In this document: piece by piece, positions 9,496-18,871 of the stretch
Position numbering within the stretch: position 1 is the first letter of the stretch
How the letters are laid out: every line of letters starts with the position of its first letter
Source of the DNA: Leishmania donovani
Taxonomy: Eukaryota > Euglenozoa > Kinetoplastea > Trypanosomatida > Trypanosomatidae
DNA: 22,158 nucleotides
Direction: 5' to 3'
Assembly: GCF_000227135.1 (NCBI RefSeq)
Contig: NC_018232.1
Span: 430,269-452,426, forward strand
Program-made: the position numbers and the translations under genes
The notes under the pieces: generated by a model
What the model was told of the DNA's origin: nothing
The model's input: the letters and a program-made list of their open reading frames with translations, nothing else
Databases searched by the model: none

Positions 9496-10686
9496 CTACG
9501 ATGCTCTCCGCTGAATCAAGCGATCAGCCTCGAGGTTGCCTTTGTTGACAACCGGCCACGAGTCAATTTGTGTCACAAATGGCAGGTTCATGTAAACCTT
9601 ATCCCGATAGCGCTTATCCTGCTCGATAGGATTGCGCTCCACATAAATGGTCCGGAGGGTGTTTGCAAACCCACAGAACTTCTTGACCTCGCCCCAGTCG
9701 TTGATGTTTCCGTCAGTCAACCAAAATTCTTCCAGTTCAGGCATGTTGGTGGGGTTGATGACAGCTTCGTTGATTGTAGAAATGGGATTGAAGCTGAAAT
9801 CAAGCAGGTGAAGAGAGTGCAGAGGCAGGTTCTCGATGGTACTAATGCCGTTTTCTGACAGGTAAAGCTCGGTGAGATACGGGTTGCAGCCTTCCTTGAA
9901 CGCCTCTTCGGTAATGGATGCCAGCCGATTCGCTTGAAGGCTAAGCTTCCGAAGCTCGCGAAGATTGTGAAGGGAGTCGCCAATACTGTGGATCTTGTTT
10001 TTGCCAAGCCAGAGGCTCTGTAAAGACCGCAGGTTAGAGAGGCCAGATCCGATTTCGCGAATGCGGTTGCCGCCAAGTTCGAGAAGCTCGAGGTGGACGA
10101 AGCTATCGAGTCCTTCGATGACTTTGATTTTGTTCTCCACCAAGTACAGCTCCTTAAGCGTCGAGCCTAGAGAATCTAGGCCCGTGATCTTGCGTAGCTG
10201 ATTGTAGCTCAAATCAAGCTTGGTGAGAGAGTAAAACGCGTGCGGGACTGCCTTCTTCGAGAGAGATCCACTTTCGGGGTCTGGCACCATTGCCGAGTCA
10301 AAAAAGTCGCGCACCTTCCTGATCTTGTTGTCAAACAAATCTAGTTCAACAAGCCGCCCGGCCAAGTGTTGCGGGAAAGCAGAGAGCTCATGAATGAGAT
10401 TCTTGCGCAGAGAGAGAGTCTTGCACTCGGTGAGCTGATTAAGGTCGAGCTCATCAAGGGTGAAGAGCCGAATGTTGGCAATGTCAATGTCGGTGCTTTT
10501 GGCATTGATCGCTAGCTGCTCAGACGCGTGCTTCGTGCTCTCAGTGTGCTGCGGTGGCACTTCTTGCTCACCGTCGCTGCCACTGTTGGACCTTGCCGGC
10601 GTGGCGGCTGAAGGAGGCGCGGCAGCGGCTTGAAGAATTCTTTCCCTCAAGCGCGCCTTTTTCTCCTCGTCAAGATTGGAGAACAT
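9496..10686 (-). CDS. SDS22: SDS22-like leucine-rich-repeat regulatory subunit of protein phosphatase 1
   Basis: This 396-aa protein carries about ten SDS22-class ~22-residue LRRs of pattern LxxLxLxxNxIxxIxxL, for example LKELYLVENKIKVIEGL, LELLELGGNRIREIGSGL and LTELYLSENGISTIENL. It ends in the family's C-terminal LRR cap (YRDKVYMNLPFVTQIDSWPV). SDS22/PPP1R7 binds the catalytic subunit of PP1 and controls its maturation and targeting, usually in cytosol and nucleus. An insertion of ~27 residues (after KVRDFF) interrupts the early repeats, and the first ~60 residues are a disordered Ala/Ser/Glu-rich extension, making it longer than the human protein (360 aa). The frame is open to a Met at 10797, but the splice acceptor at 10746-10747 lies between the two, so Met 10686 (MFSNLDEEKK) is the start. 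It is the first gene of the leftward unit, next to the strand-switch region, with SIDER2 copy A in its presumed 3' UTR. Confidence 0.9.
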   Translation of the reverse strand: MFSNLDEEKKARLRERILQAAAAPPSAATPARSNSGSDGEQEVPPQHTESTKHASEQLAINAKSTDIDIANIRLFTLDELDLNQLTECKTLSLRKNLIHELSAFPQHLAGRLVELDLFDNKIRKVRDFFDSAMVPDPESGSLSKKAVPHAFYSLTKLDLSYNQLRKITGLDSLGSTLKELYLVENKIKVIEGLDSFVHLELLELGGNRIREIGSGLSNLRSLQSLWLGKNKIHSIGDSLHNLRELRKLSLQANRLASITEEAFKEGCNPYLTELYLSENGISTIENLPLHSLHLLDFSFNPISTINEAVINPTNMPELEEFWLTDGNINDWGEVKKFCGFANTLRTIYVERNPIEQDKRYRDKVYMNLPFVTQIDSWPVVNKGNLEADRLIQRRAS

Positions 10687-10745
10687 GGACCTAGGAGTCT
10701 TGGGTATGGAAGTGCTGAAGGGTTCAAACGAAAACCAAAGGAAAC

Positions 10746-10771
10746 CTGGGGAGAAAAAAAAGGAAGGAGAT
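10746..10771 (-). promoter_or_regulatory. polypyrimidine tract and spliced-leader acceptor of the SDS22-like gene
   Basis: On the minus strand a ~23-nt C/T tract (10748-10771, with eight consecutive T) runs directly into AG at 10746-10747. The predicted 5' UTR is 59 nt and ATG-free up to 10686. This is the clearest acceptor in the window and shows that the upstream Met at 10797 is outside the mRNA. Confidence 0.75.
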
Positions 10772-12149
10772 TCAGTTATAGAAGGGGCGTGGGGCAAGTG
10801 GCATTGACAAAGCGACGAATAACGCGCACGCAGAAGGACTGCAGTTGTTGTAAAACGATGACTGGGCGTACCGCATGACAGAGGGACTCATGATGATGAG
10901 CTTTCAGAGCAGGAGAAACGGCGCAGCCGCCCTGAAAAACCCCGGCAAGTCTCCCAAATCTGTCCATTCTGCTTTGGTTTTTCGCTCAGGGCTGCCGCCA
11001 GCCATCGTTGCGGCACAGCAAGGTGGACAGCCGCTGCGCGCAGAAGGAGCTCTCTCACGAGCGATGAGAAGGCGAGACAGAAACTTCCGTGTAATGAGTG
11101 GCGCGCTTTTTCACCTTTTTTTTAGAACTATCATGGTGTGCTCCCCCCTTGTTTGTGCTTTTAGGGAAGATGCGCCTGAGAGGGGCGCACGGGTGCAGAG
11201 GGGAGTCAAACTGAGTGGTTCTTTATAAAGAAACCGTGCCCCTCAAAGATATTTGGCGACACCCCCTGTTTGCTCGTAGCTCAGCTGTATCAAGACAGCG
11301 GACTCCAGCCGGTGCCTGCGTCGAAAGAAAGCCTTACGGTGTGTTGTGCCCCAACTAAAATGATTATTCAGCAGGCAGTGGTGTTTGTGGCTGTACGCCG
11401 TCATGCATTCTGATTAAATCAAGAGGGCCTCATTGTTTTAGCATGCGCAGCTTCGCAGATCAGCTGGACAACGTAACTTAGACGCCTCTTCAGGTTTGGA
11501 CAGCTGAAGAGGAGAGCTTTTCAGTGCCGTGTATGCAACACATCTTGTGCGATGCACGTCTTTCAAATTCTCAAGCAACACTCTGTTTCTTTTATGCCGC
11601 AAGCTGGCATTGATAATTTGGTGGCCGCGCGCGGCAAACCCTCTTTATTTTCCCGCCATGCGCCCAAAGCTTATCGTCTTGATGCTTGTTTGAAAGCCTC
11701 TTCTCGCGTGTGAAGAGGGCATTTTTCTTTTCAAAACAAGGATAGTAAAGTCCTCACCTTTTTAGTTTCCTCTTGCGCACTCGATAGCGCAGGCTCTCTT
11801 TTGTTTTGCTGGAAAGCCTCGCGATTTCTCGAGTAACTTTTAGCCTCCGTTCTGTTGCATGAGCTGGTAATAGTAAATCCTTCATGTGCCTCCTTCTTTT
11901 CTCTTGCAAAAATGGCCCCTTTTCACGTAGCAGTGCTTGCCCGTTGAATGACAGATTATGCTATTAGATCACCTACACCTTTCGCTGCACATTGTATTCA
12001 AGTAATTGTAGACTCTTCTGTTTGTGGCTGATTCGGACAGTCAACCAGATATGGGCATTAAGCTCCCTGATTTCAAACAACTGAGAACTTCACGTCCCTA
12101 GCTCAGTCCAGATGAGAGTCCATCAAGCACCCCTTCCACACAAATCTAG

Positions 12150-12668
12150 TTTTTCCTTTTACCGTCCGCATTCTGCCGCACAGCATGACTCCAGCTCGGC
12201 TCCACCGCGGCCTGTCACAGGCCCCGTTGCGTGGGGCAAAGCAGAGGGAAACACGTGTTAGGGCAATGCCGACCCCGTCACCTGAGCATGGCTTCCGCCT
12301 GAAGCTCCCCCCCCCGCACAGCAGGTCGCCATGCGCTGAATCGCTCGGGGTGAGCTAGGCTCCCGCCCGCAGGCAGGCAGCGCCGAGTGAGGTGCATTCG
12401 AGCCACGCTGGCACTCTGTCTATCATGTGGATGGCACAGACGTGCTCACAGTCGCAGGTCGTTCTGAGGCATCGCTATATATACGGCCTGGCCGTCGACA
12501 TCAGCAGCGACAGAGAGCTCTGATTTCGCTACGCCGCAGGCAGTGGACCCTGCTGCCATCAGAAGTGGCTCGGCGCGGGCAGGGATAGGGGCTGCTTGGC
12601 TTTCACACAGAGAGTGGTGCGTACTGGACCCTGGATACCACGATGAGGTGTAACCCTGTCATCAGGGG
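12150..12668 (-). mobile_element. SIDER2-type retroposon, copy B
   Basis: About 519 bp, on the minus strand, with the same 5' signature (from 12668 leftward) and an A-rich 3' end variant at 12150-12160. It is almost identical to copy A: a longer C-run (9 against 7), a G/A change in the middle and a different last ~15 bases are the differences seen. It shares the same 29-bp deletion as copy A. No convincing target-site duplication is seen. It lies inside the divergent strand-switch region rather than in an obvious 3' UTR. Confidence 0.85.
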
Positions 12669-12939
12669 ACTCTTCAAATGGTAAGGGTATTAACAGCAAT
12701 AATGGTACTAACGAAAAACACTTACACACAGACAAAAGAAAGAAATGAGCAGATAGAAAAGGGACATTTTGAATTTAGGCATCACATGTGTTTTCCTCTT
12801 ATATCGCCAACTGTTCACCGCTTTTTTGACACCTTTTTCTCCTTTATCTATTCTTATTGCAACAAAAATGGTGGCCTCAGCCAATTATTTGCTGCACAGT
12901 TGTGCCCACTCAAAAATTCCTCAAGTAACCTTTTTTCTA

Positions 12940-12989
12940 GCTGTGCTTGTAGCTTATAGTCTTTCACTCTCACTGTTTTCACATTGCAG
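12940..12989 (+). promoter_or_regulatory. polypyrimidine tract and spliced-leader acceptor of the PSA-like gene
   Basis: A pyrimidine-rich run (TCTTTCACTCTCACTGTTTTC, about 12959-12980) is followed by TTGCAG with AG at 12988-12989. The predicted leader is 65 nt and contains long T runs (13008-13016 and 13036-13048). No ATG occurs before 13055. Confidence 0.55.
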
Positions 12990-13054
12990 TGTTGCTTTTG
13001 CATCTCTTTTTTTTTCCCTCGCCTGGCGGCTTCTATTTTTTTTTTTTTCCGAAA

Positions 13055-13909
13055 ATGGCTTTCTCTCTGTTTTCCCTCATCGGAACGGCTGCCGTGGCTC
13101 TTCTACTTGTGGTGGCTGCGCCAAGCTCTGCTGACACCATTACTGTCAATGCTGCCACACAGGCGTGGCTGAAGATGTGGATTAAGTCTATTCCAAACCT
13201 GCAGATCATTTGGTTGAACCCGAACATTTGCTCTCGCGCTGGCATTGAGTGCGTTTCTGCCACCAACTCCATCAACATTCGTCTGGATGGCGTGACGTCC
13301 ACTGGATTCAACTTCATCGGCACCCTCCCTGAGGTTGACAGCTCCATCGACGGCAATGAGCTTCAGATCACCAGCATCTCCGTCAGAGGCAAGGCTCGCT
13401 TCACCGGCACTATCCCTGCGTCGTGGTCGCGCATCACCCGGCTGACTCGCCTGGATTTTAGCAGAACGCGGATGAGCGGCCGGATTCCTGATGAGCTCGG
13501 CAGCCTCGCTACCTTGGTGTCTGTCGACTTCTCGAACTCATACTTCTGCTACGGCCTGCCCAACTGGAACGCTTCTAGCATGCCGATGCTTTCACAGGCC
13601 ATTTTCACGAATAACAACATGCGCGGCCCGTTTGCCTCATCCTGGTCCACCTTCCCAGCTTCCCTGAAGCTCGACATCACCGGCAACAAGCTATGCGGTT
13701 GCATGCCCAGCTCGTGGGACTCCAAATCGAACCTGGTGGCTGCTGCCAAGGCCATGGATGCTGGCACTGTCTCCAACTGCTTTCGTTCTTGCAACTCCGC
13801 TTCCCTGTCTTACTGCCCGGCTCCGCCCACTGGCAACGGCGCGCAGATGATTACGATGACTACGGCCGTGGTTGGCCTGGTTGTCGCTGTTGCTTCCTTG
13901 GTCTTCTGA
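13055..13909 (+). CDS. small promastigote-surface-antigen-type LRR protein, predicted GPI-anchored
   Basis: This 284-aa protein has an N-terminal signal peptide (hydrophobic residues ~3-24, likely cleavage near APSSA-D). It then has a PSA-type domain with leucine-rich repeats of plant-like pattern, such as LTRLDFSRTRMSGRIPDELG and LKLDITGNKLCGCMPSSW. A Cys-containing cap follows, and a hydrophobic C-terminus of ~20 residues after a short polar stretch (PPTGNGAQ) fits a GPI-anchor signal. One N-glycosylation sequon (NAS) lies in the NWNASS segment. PSA family members sit on the promastigote surface and bind host factors in described species. This one is short: it has few repeats and lacks the Thr/Ser-rich stalk of many PSA-2 proteins. 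An in-frame GTG at 12989 is upstream, but Met 13055 (MAFSLFSL) follows the splice acceptor and begins the signal peptide. It is the first gene of the rightward unit. Confidence 0.88.
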   Translation: MAFSLFSLIGTAAVALLLVVAAPSSADTITVNAATQAWLKMWIKSIPNLQIIWLNPNICSRAGIECVSATNSINIRLDGVTSTGFNFIGTLPEVDSSIDGNELQITSISVRGKARFTGTIPASWSRITRLTRLDFSRTRMSGRIPDELGSLATLVSVDFSNSYFCYGLPNWNASSMPMLSQAIFTNNNMRGPFASSWSTFPASLKLDITGNKLCGCMPSSWDSKSNLVAAAKAMDAGTVSNCFRSCNSASLSYCPAPPTGNGAQMITMTTAVVGLVVAVASLVF

Positions 13910-15429
13910 GGACTAGAGACATGTGCTGTCTGGGCGAGCTCAGCTTGATCGTTCTTGCACTGTACTGTGAATTGTACTTTGAGTTAAGCTTTATTTTACC
14001 CCTTTCCTCCCGAAAAAAGATATTTATACGCTCACCTTCTCTTTATTTATTTTGCATTTATGCGTTGATTTTTCCTTTTTGTTTCTCAGCGTCACTTTTG
14101 CCGCTTGTTCAAGAAAAAAAAGGGCGAGTTGACATGCACATAGCAAAGTTAGGCAGAGGAAAGCAGAATGTGCGAGGCACTTTTGAGTTTATTTCGCAGC
14201 GTCTTTGCTGCCACTGTTGCTGTGCATGGAGAGGAACGACTCTGCATCGTTTAGGCTTATGTGCATACACCAAAGCAGCAAGAACAACAAAATAATATCT
14301 AGTACTGCCGCGAAGTCAAAAGGCAAGGAGAGCGCAGTGAAACAGAAAAGGAGGGCAAGGAGAAGAGCGAGAAGGAAAGCAAATAAAACCATGAAATTAC
14401 CTCTCGCCTAAATCGTCGATTTAAACCCTTTTATGTGCATTTTCCGCACTTTCTCCTCTATGCAGCCGGTGGATCATCAACTGCGGTGACTTTATCCAAG
14501 CTTTTCACTCATTTCTGGCCATTCGTTTCGAGTTTTGCTTTGCATGCTTTGTTTTTCCTCATTTCCTGATTACGAATTTCATAAATCAAGAAGAAAAAAA
14601 ATTATGGTAGACCAATATAAGCAGCTAATTGCTCCTTAATATATATATATATATTTGATTCATCATCGTCCGCATTTACTTTTGTTTATGCACTGCTGCT
14701 TTATCTTTTTGCCTTTCCTTCTTTCTCCTAGTTTCGCTCTTTTTTCTCTCTTTTTTGGTCTCGACCCCCTTTTCGAGGTATGGGAACAGTTTTACAAAGC
14801 TTTCTCTACTACTTTCCGTGTTTTACAACTGCTTACAGTATTCATCAATTTCGTGTGTTTGCACTTACGAAAAAAATGTCTCCGTCTCCTACTTTGCTTT
14901 GTATTTGTCTTTATTGTTCGGTCAGCTGAAAGTCAGGAGGTCGCGTGAAGAGTTTGAGCGATTTGAATCACGTTCGCAGTCACAAACCTACCTATCTTTT
15001 CAGTTTTCAAGATGAGAAAATCACAGAGGTTACGAATAGAATACAATAATATTATTACATCCAGGAAGACGACGCCTCCATTTTTTTTGAAGTTGAAGAA
15101 TGACCTGATCGAAGAGAGGAAGCAATATAACGGATGCGGTGCCATATACTTTTCCCCCTCTTCATTCTTTTTTTCTTCTGGTTCTCCTTCCAGCACCACC
15201 TTTCTCTTCCCCTTTTCATCTCTCTTCCATTATCTATTTTCCCAAGCAGCCCATGTGATTAATTATTTCTCCATTTCATATATATTTTATTTTTTTTTCT
15301 TCATGCCCTGCCCGATACTTCCGTTCTTTCTGATTTCTATTTTTTCTTTCGTTATATATATATATATATATATATTTATTTATTTATTTATTCGTTTTTT
15401 TCCTTTTATTCTTGCGCCGCTAGGACTAT
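13910..15429. other. 3' UTR/intergenic region, T-rich on the + strand, no gene seen
   Basis: The + strand is strongly pyrimidine/T-rich from about 14400 to 15430, as expected downstream of a + strand gene, and the open frames are Phe/Ser/Leu/Tyr-rich translations of it. Simple repeats are a (TA)n run at about 14638-14655, (TA)n at about 15353-15375 and TTTA repeats at about 15375-15391. A short A-rich stretch lies at 14280-14400. No RNA gene was recognised. Confidence 0.6.
15353..15391. repeat. (TA)n followed by (TTTA)n microsatellite
   Basis: About 23 bp of TA dinucleotides run directly into four TTTA units. It marks the sharp edge between the T-rich spacer and the GC-richer retroelement-like patch that starts near 15430. 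Confidence 0.9.
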
Positions 15430-16540
15430 GGCACTTCTACCCCTGCCAGAGCCTTTGCCTTGCCTGCGTTTGCTGTGAAGGTAGCCCACCTGATGCTGTG
15501 CTTCATACGCTACGCTAGATCGACAGGCCTCTTGAAGCTCACTGCACACCTCGTCGCACGCTTCAACCTTGCACGCAGTGACCTGGTCACGCACGTCTCA
15601 CCCTGCGCTGCATGGGCTTCCCCTGCCGGGTGGCTAAGGCTGCTCACCGTGCCCCTCCAAACGACAAGCTATAAGCTCTCTGTGCATTCGCACCTGCTCA
15701 TTCACAGGCCCCTTCCACTTGACACACCCACGCCTGTCAAAGGCGTGCGGATTCAGGAGAAAGCGGAATACCCTTGCTGCAACGTAGACTCATGGTGGCG
15801 TCCCACCTGTCACGGCACACGCGGACAAGCCATCCAAACATGCTCCCCATGGCATCAATGGAAGCGGAAAATGAAAAGCACGAGCCCCCAGGCTAAAACC
15901 TCATCCTGGAGCAGATCCCAGGATGCAAAAATGCGAGGACTGTCAAGCATCGCTGGCATGGTGTGTCACCACCAAACAAGGAATGCAGAGGCCCGAGGAG
16001 CACGACTGATGGGCGGAAAAGGCGCAAAGAGATCTATACCAATCATCCCCAAAGTGCATGTGTGCGAAGCATGCGGCGTCTTCTACGTCCGGCCGGATGG
16101 GCTGATGAGGCGCACATGCCGGAAGCATGGCGAGAGCACCCCGAGTTGCACCAACGAGGTCCTTCACACCCTCATGTGGAGAGCCACCTCACCACATTGT
16201 GGAGTGCCGCGGCTTTGGGCGACTGAGGGAGAAGCATGGCACACAGGCGGAGCGCAGCGTCTCCAGAGGGCCTGGCATGAGGCTGGCCAACTTCCCTCTC
16301 GGGCCCATCCGACATGCACCTAGACCACCCCTTGTTACGTGCACGCAAGACGTCACTGTCTCCGCACTCGAGCAGGTCCCTGCCACCTGAGCCGCTGAAA
16401 TCAGGGCATGCAGTCAGCCCGGGGCCTTGCTGCGCTGGTGGCGCCGCACGGACGCGAGAAGGGACGAGGAAGGATGAGAGGAGCCCGTACAACGCATGAC
16501 CTGATTTGACGGCTGGACGGTGCGTCCATGACGACGAGGA
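15430..16540 (+). pseudogene. probable degenerate non-LTR retrotransposon 3' part (DIRE/ingi-like remnant)
   Basis: This patch differs abruptly in base composition from the T-rich DNA before it. One + frame (16057-16130) encodes a finger-like C-x2-C-G-x13-C-x2-H segment (VCEACGVFYVRPDGLMRRTC then RKH). It resembles the CxxCGxxFxxxxGLxxHxRxxH finger of non-LTR retroelements with one His replaced. About 45 nt later, in a different frame (from 16175), CGEPPHHIVECRGFGRLREK resembles the C-H-C motif near the end of such polyproteins. The frame change between them, and the lack of any recognisable reverse transcriptase, fit a decayed element of the DIRE class known in Leishmania. The upstream part (15460-16050) has no motif I can name. 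The boundaries are approximate. Confidence 0.4.
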
Positions 16541-18460
16541 TTTAGCTGTATTTTTGCTACAGCGGTGGGTGGTGAGCTGTGGCTGTGTGCGCGTCTCCTT
16601 GCTGACGTGCTGGTGGTGGCAGAATGGACACGTCTGAAAGAGAGAGAACAAAAGGTGATGTCTCTTTGCTGTTCTTGTCGAGCGTGGTAACTTTCTTTTA
16701 TTATTCTTTGATCTGTCTGCTGTCCTCATTGCCTTTTTCCCCTTCCACACATCTCACGTTCTCTCGTGGGCTCGCTTGTTCAAACCCTGCGCGTGTGTCA
16801 CCATTCTTTTAACCCTCTCCTCCCATTCTCTCTTCGTCTTTCAAGCGAAATGCATCTAAAACATTTTTGCAGTCTCGTTGTCGCGTGCATGGACGTTGGT
16901 GTGTGTATTCATAATCTGTGCGTGCTTGTGAGACGCCAAATTGCATGTGGCGCTTGTGTGCCACTTTCTTTTTTGTCCTACCAGGATCGAAAGAGGTTTT
17001 AGAGATATCGTTCGCCACCACACCACCCAAACACATTATTGCCCTCTTTTTCGTCTCTCTTTTCCACCTCATGTGCCCTCCCTCTCTCCCCCTTCCCCCC
17101 TGTCTGCCTCTCTTCGTTTCGCCTTCTCTTTGGTCGCTTCGTTGATTTGGATTATGGCCTCGCGTTCGTCTCCCGCTCTCTCTCCCTCTCTCTGTGTGTG
17201 TGTGCGTGTGCGTGCCAGAGAGCGGGATGGCGATGCTTGGCACTGTGGCAGTAGGCATACGAGCGGAGGAAAGAACGAGAGGAAAGGGAGTAGGGAGCTC
17301 GAGCGGCAGCAAAGCGAACAGGCATAATCAGCGGGCCGGGGGCATTCTGCCTTCGCACACCGCACGCAGGGCACTGCACAGGGCCAAAAGCCAAGACACA
17401 AATCAAGAAGAAAAGATGCGCCCAAGGAAAACGAGACGAACGGCGGAAAGCGAAGGCGGCGTTGAGGGTTGTAGGCGAGGGGCAGCTGTTGTGAAGGAAG
17501 GGAAGAGCGGCGAGACGTGCGGGGGAGAAGAGCAGGAGGAGGGGAGTGGGAAAAAGAGGACAAGGGGACAGCACATTCATCAATGATAAGACGATCGACT
17601 GGCTCTCCCTGTCCAGGCTCACACCCCTTCCTCCCCCTACCTCCCTACACCCACACGCAAGAAGACTGACGTCCACCTCCGTCATCCTGCCCTTCCGGTT
17701 AGCCATCTGATCTTTACTTCCTTTCGTTGTCGTATTGTTTGATCCCTGTTTCCCCTTCGTCATGATGACTTATGTGCACAGTTGACGCTCTACCCCCAAA
17801 CACCCCAAACACAAATGAGCCTCCCTCTCTCCACTGATTACGTCTCATCCCCGCCCTGTCCTCTCTCTACGACAATACGTGTTCTCCACGCGGCCTTTTC
17901 GTATCGCAGAACCAACCTGTGTGTGCGTGATGTGCGCTGTCGAACGAGAGGCCGATAAGTGGGTGGATGGGAGGACTTGTGTATGCCGTCTTATATGTGA
18001 ACAAGGGTCAAGAAGGTAACCAGAGAAACATCCGCAGAACGCACAACTGCTCAGAGAGCATGACACCACGGGCACGTGTGCCCTCTGCTCTGACTCCTTG
18101 CGTTCCCCGCCCTTCGCATGTCGCTGCCGCGATACTCTCCTTAACCCCCATGACTTCTTCGTTACTCTCCCCACCCCTCTTCTGCCTCCCCTGCACCGTC
18201 TTTCCCGACCAACCCCTTATCTCTCTTTTCTCCTGGCCACCATTCGCACGCTCAGAGGTACGCCTGAAAAGAAGCCAAGACGTGTTGCGGTTGCCTCTTG
18301 GCTCGTTTGCTGCCTTTGCCCTTTTCTCTATTCGTCTCTTGCTCCACGGATTCCAGCCCGTATAGCCGACATTACCACGTGAATACACTCACGTCCAGCC
18401 GTCATCCCTAGCTTTTATACCCTCCATTTCTTTGCTTTTAGTAAAGGTATACTCACCGTG
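16541..18460. other. gene-free spacer with alternating pyrimidine and purine blocks
   Basis: No convincing protein gene is seen. The + strand is C/T-rich from about 16660 to 17200, then has a purine-rich block of about 320 bp (17260-17580), then is C/T-rich again to about 18240. A (TG)n run lies at about 17193-17212. The open frames here are Arg/Lys/Glu/Gly-rich on one strand and Ser/Pro/Leu-rich on the other, typical of translated purine/pyrimidine tracts. The stretch probably belongs to UTRs and processing signals of the rightward unit. Confidence 0.5.
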
Positions 18461-18772
18461 CCCCCTGATGACAGGGTTACCCCTCATCGTGGTATCCAGG
18501 GTCCAGTACGCACCACTCTCTGTGTGAAAGCCAAGCAGCCCCTATCCCTGCCCGCGCCGAGCCACTTCTGATGGCAGCAGGGTCCACTGCCTGCGGTGTA
18601 GCGAAATCAGAGCTCTCTGTCGCTGCTGATGTCGACGGCCAGGCCGTATATATAGCGATGCCTCAGAACGACCTGCGACTGTGAGCACGTCTGTGCCATC
18701 CACATGATAGACAGAGTGCCAGCGTGGCTCGAATGCACATCACCCGGCGCTGCCTGCCTGCGGGCGGGAGCC
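18461..18772 (+). mobile_element. SIDER2-type retroposon, copy C (5' part, cut by assembly gap)
   Basis: It reads on the plus strand, starting with CCCCCTGATGACAGG, the 5' signature, and runs for 312 bp before stopping in the N run at 18773. Bases 18469-18772 are matched without indel or difference that I can see by 18872-19175. This is probably the same element as copy D. Confidence 0.85.
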
Positions 18773-18871
18773 NNNNNNNNNNNNNNNNNNNNNNNNNNNN
18801 NNNNNNNNNNNNNNNNNNNNNNNNNNNNNNNNNNNNNNNNNNNNNNNNNNNNNNNNNNNNNNNNNNNNNNN
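18773..18871. other. assembly gap of 99 N
   Basis: Unsequenced placeholder inside a SIDER2 copy. The sequence restarting after the gap repeats that before it, so the gap probably does not represent 99 real bases. Confidence 0.95.

Larger units (their letters stand above)
10772..12989. promoter_or_regulatory. divergent strand-switch region (expected Pol II transcription start zone)
   Basis: Genes to the left read leftward and the gene to the right reads rightward, leaving about 2.2 kb without a protein gene. In Leishmania such divergent regions are where Pol II initiates both polycistronic units, without a conserved TATA-type promoter. Nothing coding-like is seen from 10800 to 12150. The sequence is less GC-rich than the flanking coding DNA, with short T and A runs. 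SIDER2 copy B fills 12150-12668. Function is inferred from gene order. Confidence 0.6.

Noticed and set aside
10687..10797. Upstream start (Met at 10797) for the SDS22-like protein
   Set aside because: A strong polypyrimidine tract plus AG at 10746-10771 lies between it and Met 10686, so it is outside the mRNA.
11264..11340. Functional tRNA gene
   Set aside because: Only the A box is good. No complementary 3' acceptor strand is present, the D stem does not close and the T arm is degenerate, so it is kept only as a low-interest observation.
12150..12690. Target-site duplication around SIDER2 copy B
   Set aside because: Only about five bases (ATTTG) can be matched between the flanks, which is not above chance.
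16809..18388. Frames of 100-200 codons on both strands
   Set aside because: They translate purine- or pyrimidine-rich tracts, overlap one another on opposite strands and show no domain or motif.
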